The position numbers and the translations under genes were made by a program. Below are positions 1 to 6,519 of a stretch of 17,604 nt of DNA, one piece after another. The number at the start of each line of letters is the position of its first letter. The stretch's first letter is position 1. A model generated the notes under the pieces. That model saw only the letters and a list, made by a program, of their open reading frames with translations, made no database searches and had not been told where the DNA came from. The stretch spans positions 1 to 17,604 of the forward strand of contig JAFZBT010000022.1 in assembly GCA_017561615.1 (NCBI GenBank), given 5' to 3'. The DNA is from Erysipelotrichaceae bacterium (GTDB lineage: Bacteria; Bacillota_I; Bacilli_A; Erysipelotrichales; Erysipelotrichaceae).

Positions 1-330
1 CTGCGCTACTACTGCAGCAAGAACAACCGCCGGCTTTCCTTCGAGTACATCCTGCTGAAGGATGTCAATGATACTGATGAATGCGTGGAGCAGCTCGCTG
101 AACTGACCAGGGAGTTTGACGTCTACGTTAACCTGATACCCTACAACAACGTCGATGAAAACGGCTATGTTTCCACCGACTACAAGACCGCCATGCAGCT
201 GTACAACAAGCTGATGAACCGCGGCGTGCGCTGTACGCTGCGCCAGAAGCATGGCGACGACATCGACGCTGCCTGCGGACAGCTGCGCAGCAAGTATGAA
301 GGAGGCAGAGACAATGATCAGCAGGGATAA
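1..330 (+). CDS. rlmN: Dual-specificity 23S rRNA/tRNA adenine-C2 methyltransferase RlmN (C-terminal part)
   Basis: This is the C-terminal ~109 residues of a radical-SAM methyltransferase; the start lies before the window. RlmN methylates A2503 of 23S rRNA and A37 of some tRNAs. The visible part reads in frame from base 1 and carries the family's late segments: FEYILLKDVNDTDE, VNLIPYNNVDE and the near-terminal DIDAACGQLR, which is highly typical of RlmN. The radical-SAM CxxxCxxC cluster is outside the window. Its last 17 bases overlap the start of prpC, so the two are translationally coupled. The position ahead of prpC-prkC-rsgA-rpe matches the standard Bacillota order. The identification is secure from the terminal motif and the context. 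Confidence 0.93.
   Translation: MRYYCSKNNRRLSFEYILLKDVNDTDECVEQLAELTREFDVYVNLIPYNNVDENGYVSTDYKTAMQLYNKLMNRGVRCTLRQKHGDDIDAACGQLRSKYEGGRDNDQQG
299..306 (+). promoter_or_regulatory. Ribosome binding site of prpC
   Basis: AAGGAGGC lies inside the end of rlmN, 7 bases before the ATG at 314. It selects 314 over the upstream in-frame ATG at 251, which has no such site. Confidence 0.8.
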
Positions 331-1054
331 CTGCTTCGGCATTACGGACAAGGGCATTTGCCGTACCAATAACCAGGACAGCTTCGTCATTGAGGAAAAG
401 GACGGCTGTCTGCTGGGCGTCGTCTGCGACGGCATCGGCGGCGGCCGGGCCGGCGACGTGGCTTCAGCCATGGCTGCCGAGATCATGGCGGAACAGTTCA
501 GAGAGTTCTTCGAACCCGACCAGAACTGGCAGCAGTGGCTGCTGGACACCGTCAACCTGGCCAACATCAGCGTCTATCAGAAGAGCATCGAGGATGATGA
601 GTGCGCCGGCATGGGCACTACCCTGGTAGCCTTCATCGCTGACGGCAGCCGCACGCTGGTCGTCAATGTCGGCGATTCCCGCTGTTACCAGCTGAAGGAA
701 GGCGGGATGGAGCAGGTAAGCGAAGACCATACTCTGGTTAACGAGATGGTCAAGTACCGCGGCTTTGACTATGAGTTCGCCTGCCAGCTGGTAGGACGCA
801 ACGTCATCTCCCGGGCCATCGGCGTCAACGAAGTGGTGGAAGGCGACTGCTTTGAACCGGATAATTATCAGTATCTGCTGCTGTGTTCCGACGGCCTGCA
901 CGGCTATGTGGAGGAAGAGAGCATCAGAGACTGTCTGTATGATGAAGAAACCGATCTGCCGCAGAAGGCGGAGAAACTAGTTGAACTGGCCAATGAGGCC
1001 GGCGGCTGGGACAACACGACCGTTGTCATTCTGAAGGGTGATGCAAATGGCTAG
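314..1054 (+). CDS. prpC: PP2C-family Ser/Thr protein phosphatase PrpC (Stp)
   Basis: 246-residue metal-dependent (Mg/Mn) phosphatase that removes phosphate from Ser/Thr targets of the partner kinase PrkC; cytosolic. All PP2C signatures are present in order: GITDKG...RTNNQD (D22), the metal-binding VCDGIGGG (D39, G40), GMGTTLVAF, VNVGDSRCY, SEDHTLV, LLLCSDGL (D193) and GGWDNTT (D233). Length and ends match the ~245-250-residue bacterial PrpC/Stp group, with no extra domains. The start at 314 is chosen for its strong ribosome binding site; it overlaps rlmN by 17 bases. Its stop overlaps the prkC start by 8 bases, so phosphatase and kinase are made from one message. Confident. Confidence 0.96.
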   Translation: MISRDNCFGITDKGICRTNNQDSFVIEEKDGCLLGVVCDGIGGGRAGDVASAMAAEIMAEQFREFFEPDQNWQQWLLDTVNLANISVYQKSIEDDECAGMGTTLVAFIADGSRTLVVNVGDSRCYQLKEGGMEQVSEDHTLVNEMVKYRGFDYEFACQLVGRNVISRAIGVNEVVEGDCFEPDNYQYLLLCSDGLHGYVEEESIRDCLYDEETDLPQKAEKLVELANEAGGWDNTTVVILKGDANG

Positions 1055-2726
1055 CGAAATGATCTCCAACCGATACATCATCGTCAGGAAGGTCGGCGAG
1101 GGCGGCATGGCCACCGTTTATCTGGCCATTGACACCATTCTCAAGCGGGAAGTGGCAGTCAAGATCCTGCGTTCCGATCTGGCGACCGACGAAGTATCGC
1201 TCAAGCGCTTCCAGCGTGAGGCGATGGCCATCACCTCAACTTCCCACCCCAACATCGTTGAGGTCTTTGATGTGGGCCGGGACGGCGACAAGAACTACAT
1301 CGTCATGGAATACGTCTACGGGCGCACGCTGAAGAACCTGGTGCGTCAGAGAGGCGTGATCCCGGTCGACGAAGCGGTCAACATCATGAAGCAGCTGGTT
1401 TCCGCGACTGCCCATGCCCATCACCAGGGCATCATTCACCGCGACATCAAGTCTCAGAACGTGCTGGTCAAGGATGACGGCACCGTCAAGCTCTCCGACT
1501 TCGGCATCGCTCAGATGGGCGACGCCGGCCAGCAGATAACCCAGGCGCAGACCGTAGTCGGCTCTGTCCATTACCTGGCTCCGGAAGTTTCCGGCGGCAA
1601 GCCGGCCAGCTTCCAGTCGGACATCTACTCCCTGGGCATCGTCTTCTATGAACTGCTTACCGGCGATGTGCCCTTCCATGGGGATACGGCCGTGGAGGTC
1701 GCCCTCAAGCACATGCACAACGACGTACCGCCGGTGCGGAAGTTTGACCCAACGATCCCGCAGTCCGTGGAGAACATCATCATCAGAGCGACATCACGCA
1801 ATCCTGCCCTGCGCTATGACAGCGCCGACAGGATGTATAACGATCTGGTCACCTGCCTGGATCTGACCAGAAACTTCGAGGACAAGCTTGATCTGGTCAG
1901 CGAAGTGGCAGCCATGGAAAGTCAGAAACAGCAGAAGGAAAGGGAAGAGGCTCATCCCGAGACCCGCGAGCAGCAGATGAAGGATGACAGCCAGCGCAAG
2001 ATCATCCTTTACGGCTTACTGGCCGCGGCCATGATCATCCTGATCCTGCTGGTCGGCTCCGCCATTCGCTCCAATGCGGCCAACCGGTCGGTAAGCATAC
2101 CCGACCTCTATCTCTATGACGCCACGGAAGCGCGTCAGCGCCTCAGCAGTATGGATCTGATCGTGGAGCGGATCGATTACGTGGCATCCGATGAGATCCC
2201 CAAGGGCAAGGTTATTGCCATTGAGCCGGCTTCCGGCACCATCGTCAGCAGGGGAACACAGGTCGTTCTGACCGTTTCCCTGGGCAAGCGGTTTACGGTT
2301 GACAGTTATGTCGGTCAGAACATCGCGACCATCAAGACGATGCTGGAAAGAGAGGGCTTCACCGTCCACGTCTACTACATCGACGACCCCGATCATTCCG
2401 AGTACGGCACCATCGTCTCTCAGGACATTCCCGCCGGCACCGTCTACGAACCCGGCAATACCTACCGGACGATCTCCTTCCAGATCGCCGACTATCCGAC
2501 CTTTACCATTCCCGCCAGCATCAAGGGCATGAAGGTCGAGGAAGCCAAGACGATGCTGGAAAACATGGGCGCCGTCGTTATCCTCAGCCAGCTCAGCATT
2601 GAGGACAACATCGATGCCGACGGCAACTACATCAATCCGCTGAATACCGTGGTCAGAACTGACCCGGCCATCAATACCGTTTACCGTCAGACTGATGGAG
2701 CAGTACTGACGCTCTATTACTACTAG
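1047..2726 (+). CDS. prkC: Membrane Ser/Thr kinase PrkC with PASTA domains
   Basis: 559-residue eukaryotic-type kinase (Hanks type) anchored in the membrane. The cytosolic kinase domain (~9-270) shows the glycine loop VGEGGMATVY, the ATP lysine VAVK (K39), HRDIKSQN (D133), DFGIA (D151) and an activation segment with GSVHYLAPE. A charged juxtamembrane stretch (~280-318) follows, then one membrane helix (~319-342). Outside are three PASTA-type repeats (~349-413, 414-483, 484-559), the module known in this family to bind muropeptides or lipid II. Three codons could start translation (GTG 1038, ATG 1041, ATG 1047); 1047 has the best spacing (8) from the GAAGGG at 1033-1038. Overlaps prpC by 8 bases; rsgA follows after one base. 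The third PASTA repeat carries an insert (INPLNTVVR region) and is the most divergent. Confident. Confidence 0.96.
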   Translation: MASEMISNRYIIVRKVGEGGMATVYLAIDTILKREVAVKILRSDLATDEVSLKRFQREAMAITSTSHPNIVEVFDVGRDGDKNYIVMEYVYGRTLKNLVRQRGVIPVDEAVNIMKQLVSATAHAHHQGIIHRDIKSQNVLVKDDGTVKLSDFGIAQMGDAGQQITQAQTVVGSVHYLAPEVSGGKPASFQSDIYSLGIVFYELLTGDVPFHGDTAVEVALKHMHNDVPPVRKFDPTIPQSVENIIIRATSRNPALRYDSADRMYNDLVTCLDLTRNFEDKLDLVSEVAAMESQKQQKEREEAHPETREQQMKDDSQRKIILYGLLAAAMIILILLVGSAIRSNAANRSVSIPDLYLYDATEARQRLSSMDLIVERIDYVASDEIPKGKVIAIEPASGTIVSRGTQVVLTVSLGKRFTVDSYVGQNIATIKTMLEREGFTVHVYYIDDPDHSEYGTIVSQDIPAGTVYEPGNTYRTISFQIADYPTFTIPASIKGMKVEEAKTMLENMGAVVILSQLSIEDNIDADGNYINPLNTVVRTDPAINTVYRQTDGAVLTLYYY

Positions 2727-2727
2727 C

Positions 2728-3591
2728 ATGCAGGGAAAGATCATCAGGATCGTATCCAATCAGTACACCATCATCGATCAGGAAAACCGCCGTCTGCAGG
2801 CTCTGGCCATGGGAAAGGTCAGAAAGCAGGACCGGCCGGTAGTGGGCGATGAGGTGGACGCCGAGATCTATGACGGCCGCTACTGCATTGAAAAGATCCT
2901 GCCCAGACGCAATCAGCTTTACCGTCCTTCGATCGCCAACGTCGATCAGGCGATGATCGTCATGAGCGCCGTTGACCCGGTCTTCTCCAATGTCCTGGTC
3001 GACCGGCTGATCTTCCTAATCGCCTACAGCGGCATTGAACCGCTGATCGTGGTCTCCAAGATGGACCTGACGGAAAAGGACGACCCTGTCTACAGCTACA
3101 TTGAAGATTACCGCCGCAGCGGCTATCAGGTCATTCTGGTCGGTCACGACTATGAACTTGACGGTTTGAAGGCAGCCCTTAAGGGCAAGGTCACCGTTCT
3201 GGCCGGGCAGTCGGGAGTCGGCAAGAGCAGCCTGCTCAACAAGCTGGACCCGGATTTCGCCCTGGCTACCCAGGAGATCTCCAAGGCGCTCAACCGCGGC
3301 AAGCACACCACCAGGCACACGGAGCTCTATGAGGTGGCCGGGGGCTGGCTGGCCGATACGCCGGGTTTTTCCTCCCTGGACTTCTCCCGCATCGACGCTC
3401 TGACCCTGGCAGGCCGGATCAAGGACTTTCAGCTTGACGAGCCCTGCCGCTTCAATGACTGCCATCATCTCAACGAACCGGGATGCGCCATCATCAGGGG
3501 CGTTGAGGAAGGAAGAATATCAAGATTCCGTTACGACAACTATGTCAGCGTTACGGAACTGTGCAATAAGAAAAAGGAGTGGGAATTATGA
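2728..3591 (+). CDS. rsgA: Ribosome small-subunit GTPase RsgA (CpgA/YloQ)
   Basis: 287-residue circularly permuted GTPase that checks late 30S subunit assembly. An N-terminal OB fold (~1-65; GKIIRIVSNQYTII, RPVVGDEVDA) precedes the G domain in permuted order: G4 VSKMDL (K111, D113), then the P-loop G1 GQSGVGKSS (160-168), the K-R-G-K-HTTRH switch I region, and G3 DTPGF (D210). The C-terminal zinc knuckle is seen as C240, C245, H247 and C253, ending in NEPGC. The ATG sits one base after the prkC stop without a strong ribosome site of its own, implying coupled translation. In B. subtilis the orthologue is a PrkC substrate, which fits this position. Its stop overlaps rpe (ATGA). Confidence 0.97.
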   Translation: MQGKIIRIVSNQYTIIDQENRRLQALAMGKVRKQDRPVVGDEVDAEIYDGRYCIEKILPRRNQLYRPSIANVDQAMIVMSAVDPVFSNVLVDRLIFLIAYSGIEPLIVVSKMDLTEKDDPVYSYIEDYRRSGYQVILVGHDYELDGLKAALKGKVTVLAGQSGVGKSSLLNKLDPDFALATQEISKALNRGKHTTRHTELYEVAGGWLADTPGFSSLDFSRIDALTLAGRIKDFQLDEPCRFNDCHHLNEPGCAIIRGVEEGRISRFRYDNYVSVTELCNKKKEWEL

Positions 3592-4247
3592 CGATTGTAT
3601 CACCTTCACTGTTATCCGCTGATTTCCTGCATCTGCAGCAGGATGTCGAGATGTTTGACCGTTCCAACGCCCAGTGGCTTCACTATGACGTCATGGACGG
3701 CAACTTCGTGCCCAACATTTCCTTCGGTACCAAGATCCTCAGGCAGGTCAACAGCGCTACCGACAAGTTCCTGGATGTCCACATCATGGTAGCCAATCCG
3801 CTGCAGGCCATCGATTACTTCGACGGCTGCGGCGCTGATCTGATCACTTTCCATTATGAAGCCTGCCAGAGCGACGAAGAGTGCCTGCAGGTCATTGAAA
3901 AACTGCATGAAAAAGGCCTGAAAGCCGGCGTTTCCGTCAAGCCGAATACCCCTGTGGAAGTTCTGGAGCCGTTGCTTGACAAGGTCGATCTGGTTCTGGT
4001 CATGACCGTGGAACCGGGCTTCGGCGGTCAGAAATTCATGCCGGACATGATGGCCAAGTGCGACTGGCTGCATGAATTCCGGGTTGACAAGCAGCTGGAT
4101 TACCTCATTGAGGTCGACGGCGGCATTAACGGTGAGACCGGCAGGATCGCCGTGGAGCACCACTGCGATGCCCTGGTTGCCGGCAACTACTGCTTCGCCA
4201 ATACCATCAGCTTTGACGAGGCCGTAGACTCACTGCTTGCCTTATGA
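3588..4247 (+). CDS. rpe: Ribulose-5-phosphate 3-epimerase
   Basis: 219-residue TIM-barrel enzyme of the pentose phosphate pathway that interconverts D-ribulose 5-phosphate and D-xylulose 5-phosphate. Visible motifs: SPSLLSADF at the N-terminus, the metal ligands H32 and D34 in HYDVMDGNFVPN, H65 in DVHIMV, TVEPGFGGQKFM for the phosphate loop, and the catalytic Asp in EVDGGIN. The usual VAGSAIF near the end is replaced by VAGNYCF, a local variation in the phosphate-binding turn. The start at 3588 (MTIVSPS) is preferred to the in-frame GTG at 3579 because AAAGGAG (3573-3579) then sits 8 bases away; this gives an ATGA overlap with rsgA. The next gene begins in another ATGA overlap. Confidence 0.97.
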   Translation: MTIVSPSLLSADFLHLQQDVEMFDRSNAQWLHYDVMDGNFVPNISFGTKILRQVNSATDKFLDVHIMVANPLQAIDYFDGCGADLITFHYEACQSDEECLQVIEKLHEKGLKAGVSVKPNTPVEVLEPLLDKVDLVLVMTVEPGFGGQKFMPDMMAKCDWLHEFRVDKQLDYLIEVDGGINGETGRIAVEHHCDALVAGNYCFANTISFDEAVDSLLAL

Positions 4248-4903
4248 AAAGGCTGCTGATATCCCTGCTTGTCCTGGCGGTGCTGGTTTGCCTTGCCGGC
4301 TGTCAGCCCGGCAGCGATGCGCTCAGATTCAAGAGCGAATATGAGCAGCTCAACGGTCAGAAGGATGAGGACGGCAGACCCTATTGCGAGGTTGCGATCC
4401 CCTCCGGCAATACCATCCGCTACGTGGACAACCAACAGATCTGCGAAGCCTTTGAAAACGGCACGCATGTCATCTATCTGGGCTGGCCGCAGTGCGGCTG
4501 GTGCCGGCGCCTTCTGCCGGTACTGCTGATGACGGTCAGGGAGTATTCCGGCATCTATGTCTATTACTTCAACATGAAGGATGCCAGGACGGCCTATGAA
4601 AACGGCGGCGATGAGAAACTGGCTGAGATCTATCTGAACATCGTTGAAGAGCTTGAGCGCGATGACTATGACCTCAGCGATGAAGTCAGCTATTACGATG
4701 ACGGAACCGTGAAGATACCTTCCTCGCTGATCTTCTTCATCAAGGAAGGCGAGATCATCGGTGCCCACCGCCGGACTGTCGATTCCCATCTGGACAGCTA
4801 CGAACCGCTGGATGACAGTCAGGCAGCTGAACTGGCGGACATCTACCGTCAGTATCTTCAGGAGATGGTCCGCAAGACCGCTCCCGGCTGCGACGACTGC
4901 TGA
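4244..4903 (+). CDS. Thioredoxin-like lipoprotein with CGWC active site
   Basis: 219-residue predicted extracytoplasmic lipoprotein. The N-terminus is a signal peptide with lipobox LAGC (lipidated C20). A thioredoxin-like fold is indicated by the strand-then-CxxC pattern HVIYLGWPQCGWCRR (C84, C87) and a likely cis-proline after a long helical insert (KIPSS, P159) leading into strand SLIFF. The protein ends in CDDC (C216, C219), a second CxxC. It resembles PedC/bacteriocin-accessory-type thioredoxins, but the substrate is unknown; extracellular disulfide formation or reduction is the inference. It overlaps rpe by ATGA and is the last gene of the operon. In B. subtilis this slot is held by thiN (thiamine pyrophosphokinase); no thiN is seen here. 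Confidence 0.8.
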   Translation: MKRLLISLLVLAVLVCLAGCQPGSDALRFKSEYEQLNGQKDEDGRPYCEVAIPSGNTIRYVDNQQICEAFENGTHVIYLGWPQCGWCRRLLPVLLMTVREYSGIYVYYFNMKDARTAYENGGDEKLAEIYLNIVEELERDDYDLSDEVSYYDDGTVKIPSSLIFFIKEGEIIGAHRRTVDSHLDSYEPLDDSQAAELADIYRQYLQEMVRKTAPGCDDC

Positions 4904-4904
4904 A

Positions 4905-4939
4905 AAAACAAACCCGTTCTTTGTGAACGGGTTTTCCTT
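4905..4939 (+). terminator. Bidirectional intrinsic terminator of the rlmN-rpe operon
   Basis: Perfect 9-bp stem AACCCGTTC / GAACGGGTT with loop TTTGT, flanked by A-rich sequence on the left and TTCCTTTT on the right. It serves the plus operon and, read on the minus strand (GGGTTTGTTTTTT), also the 90-residue gene that ends at 4940. Confidence 0.9.
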
Positions 4940-5212
4940 TTAATTTGTGATGCGGCTCTTCCAGGCGTAGTAATCATCGTCCTTATCGGGATCGATGGAC
5001 TGCTCGTAGCGGTCGTAGATGTAGAAGTTCTCCCTGCCGAAGAGGTCCCTGAACTGCTCGACGGTCAGCAGATAGTGAGCATTGGGGCCGCTGACGGAGA
5101 TCCTTTCCCCGGCAAGCCGGTAACGCGTCAGTCCGCCGGCTGACCGGCTGCAGAGCACTTCCAGATCCTTCAGGGCCTGAAGAGCGAAGTCGAATGAAGT
5201 TATTCTTTCCAT
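4940..5212 (-). CDS. Uncharacterised 90-residue protein
   Basis: Not recognised. A small acidic soluble protein without membrane segments: an N-terminal helix (FDFALQALKDLEVLCS), a strand-rich middle with G-P (RYRLAGERISVSGPNAHYLLTVEQFRDLF), and a charged tyrosine-rich tail (YDRYEQSIDPDKDDDYYAW). It lies between the L28 terminator and the operon terminator on the minus strand. The codon use looks like a real gene of this genome. The ribosome site is odd: the only AGGAG (5229-5233) lies in the loop of the L28 terminator, 16 bases from the ATG, which is too far for normal use. It may be expressed by read-through from rpmB or from a weak start. No function is proposed. Confidence 0.6.
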   Translation of the reverse strand: MERITSFDFALQALKDLEVLCSRSAGGLTRYRLAGERISVSGPNAHYLLTVEQFRDLFGRENFYIYDRYEQSIDPDKDDDYYAWKSRITN

Positions 5213-5217
5213 AAAAT

Positions 5218-5241
5218 AAAAAGTTAGGCTCCTAACTTTTT
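5218..5241 (-). terminator. Terminator hairpin downstream of rpmB
   Basis: 10-bp stem AAAAAGTTAG / CTAACTTTTT with loop GCTC, beginning 2 bases after the rpmB stop. The stem itself supplies the U-run, and ATTTTAT follows on the minus strand. The loop holds AGGAG on the minus strand, upstream of the 90-residue gene. Confidence 0.8.
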
Positions 5242-5243
5242 AA

Positions 5244-5432
5244 TTACATCTGCTGAGCTTTCAGTGTTTTCAAAGCACGCGTAGACATCTTGACGGTCTG
5301 CGGTTTACCATCAATCATGACTTTTACCTTCTGTAAATTAACATTTTGCACGCGCTTAGTGGCTCTCATGGAGTTTGAACGTCTGTTCCCAGTCAAAGGT
5401 CCCTTACCGGTAATGGCACATTTTCTAGACAT
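5244..5432 (-). CDS. rpmB: 50S ribosomal protein L28
   Basis: 62-residue basic protein of the large ribosomal subunit. The start MSRKCAITGKGPLTGN followed by RRSNSMRATKRVQNVNLQ is characteristic of L28, and the short length is normal for Bacillota. It is a variant with a single cysteine (C5), lacking the CxxC zinc knuckles of the C+ form. A strong GGGGG site (AAAGGGGGT on the minus strand) lies 8 bases before the ATG. Monocistronic, with its own promoter and terminator. Confidence 0.97.
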   Translation of the reverse strand: MSRKCAITGKGPLTGNRRSNSMRATKRVQNVNLQKVKVMIDGKPQTVKMSTRALKTLKAQQM

Positions 5433-5462
5433 TAACTAGACCCCCTTTCAATCATACGCTTG

Positions 5463-5487
5463 ATTATAATAACATTAAAGAAAACAA
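5463..5487 (-). promoter_or_regulatory. Probable promoter of rpmB
   Basis: A perfect -10 TATAAT on the minus strand (plus 5463-5468), ~30 bases upstream of the L28 ATG. The -35 is poorly matched; TTGCAT lies 20 bases upstream of the -10. AT-rich sequence surrounds it. Confidence 0.55.
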
Positions 5488-5607
5488 AATGCAAGAAGAA
5501 ACGGAACGAAAAAAGACTGTCTTTACCGTGGTTTTCCGCTGGTTTTAACGGCTTGAGGGAAGGGGAAAACTGGCAGATGCATAAGCAGGGATGATAAGGT
5601 AAAATAA

Positions 5608-5632
5608 TGGTAGAATGAAAGCCTCAGGAGGT
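5608..5632 (+). promoter_or_regulatory. Extended -10 and ribosome site of the HAD phosphatase
   Basis: TGGTAGAAT (5608-5616) is an extended -10 (TGn + TAGAAT). The start of transcription would fall near 5623, just before AGGAGGT (5626-5632), which is 9 bases from the ATG at 5642. No good -35 is seen. The rest of the 5433-5641 gap holds only the rpmB promoter. Confidence 0.5.
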
Positions 5633-5641
5633 GGATTCAAC

Positions 5642-6463
5642 ATGTACAAGCTGATCGTCTGCGATCTCGATGAGACGCTGATCTGTCTGGACCGCACGAT
5701 AACCGCCCGCAACATCGAGGCCATAAGGGCTCTGCGTCCTCTGGGCGTCAAGTTCGTGCCGGCTACCGGCCGGCCCTATTCCAGCGTGCAGGGAACCCTG
5801 AGAGATCTGGGTCTCTTTGAGCAGGAAAACGAGTACGTCATCTCCTATAACGGCGGCGCCATCACCGAAAACCGGGGCAACCGGCTTCTGCATTATGAAG
5901 GCCTGCCCTTTGAAACGGCTGAAGCCCTGTACAGACGGGGACTTGACTATGATGTCTGCATTCACGTCTATGCCACCGACATGGTGTATGTCTATAATTA
6001 CTGCCACGGGGAGAAGGAATACCTCAATAACCGCATGGAGGTAACGGAGACCAGGGAAAGGGATCTGCGCTTTCTGGAGGGTCAGCAGGTCGTCAAGGTC
6101 CTCTTCACCAACCCGGACTACGGCTATCTGAACATGGTGGAAAGGGAAGTCAGCGACCTGACGGCCGACTGCGACGTTTCCTATTCCTCCAACCGCTATC
6201 TGGAGTTCAATCCCAGGGGCGTCAACAAGGGCAACGGCCTGCGGAAGCTGGCCGAGATCCTGGGCGTCGACATCAGAGATACCATGGCCATCGGCGACAA
6301 CGTCAACGATCTTTCCATGATCCAGGCGGCCGGACTGGGAGTCGGGGTAGCCAATACCTGGCCGGGAATGACGCATCTGTGCGATTACATCACCGAGGGA
6401 GACTGCGACCACAGCGGCGTGGCGGAAGCCATTGAGAAATTCGTCCTCGCCGACGCTCAGTAA
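5642..6463 (+). CDS. Cof-type HAD-superfamily hydrolase (class IIB)
   Basis: 273-residue soluble phosphatase of the Cof/YidA group, which acts on small phosphorylated metabolites (sugar phosphates, pyridoxal phosphate, flavin mononucleotide); the substrate cannot be told from sequence. Motif I is DLDETL (D8 nucleophile, D10), motif II is T42 in PATGRPY, then SYNGGAI, and motif IV is GDNVNDLSM (D219, N222/D223) followed by GVGVANTW. The cap domain (~85-200) is of the class IIB alpha/beta type. The start at 5642 is chosen over an in-frame ATG at 5615 because AGGAGGT is placed correctly for it. It stands alone, followed by the promoter of the ftsA-like gene. Confidence 0.93.
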   Translation: MYKLIVCDLDETLICLDRTITARNIEAIRALRPLGVKFVPATGRPYSSVQGTLRDLGLFEQENEYVISYNGGAITENRGNRLLHYEGLPFETAEALYRRGLDYDVCIHVYATDMVYVYNYCHGEKEYLNNRMEVTETRERDLRFLEGQQVVKVLFTNPDYGYLNMVEREVSDLTADCDVSYSSNRYLEFNPRGVNKGNGLRKLAEILGVDIRDTMAIGDNVNDLSMIQAAGLGVGVANTWPGMTHLCDYITEGDCDHSGVAEAIEKFVLADAQ

Positions 6464-6474
6464 TTCACAAAGTG

Positions 6475-6511
6475 GTTACATTTGACATAAAGAATGATAA
6501 AATAATATAAA
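6475..6511 (+). promoter_or_regulatory. Promoter region of the ftsA-like/ftsZ pair
   Basis: Two overlapping arrangements can be read. (a) TTGACA (6482-6487), 18 bases, TATAAA (6506-6511), close to consensus, placing transcription start near 6518. (b) GTTACA (6475-6480), 17 bases, extended -10 TGATAAAAT (6495-6503), start near 6510. Both leave a leader of at most ~10 bases before the ATG at 6520. Confidence 0.65.
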
Positions 6512-6519
6512 GGGTGAAA

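Noticed and set aside
2016..2759. Minus-strand open frame opposite prkC
   Set aside because: It mirrors the prkC coding sequence and is rich in the D/V/G composition typical of reverse frames; prkC is unambiguous.
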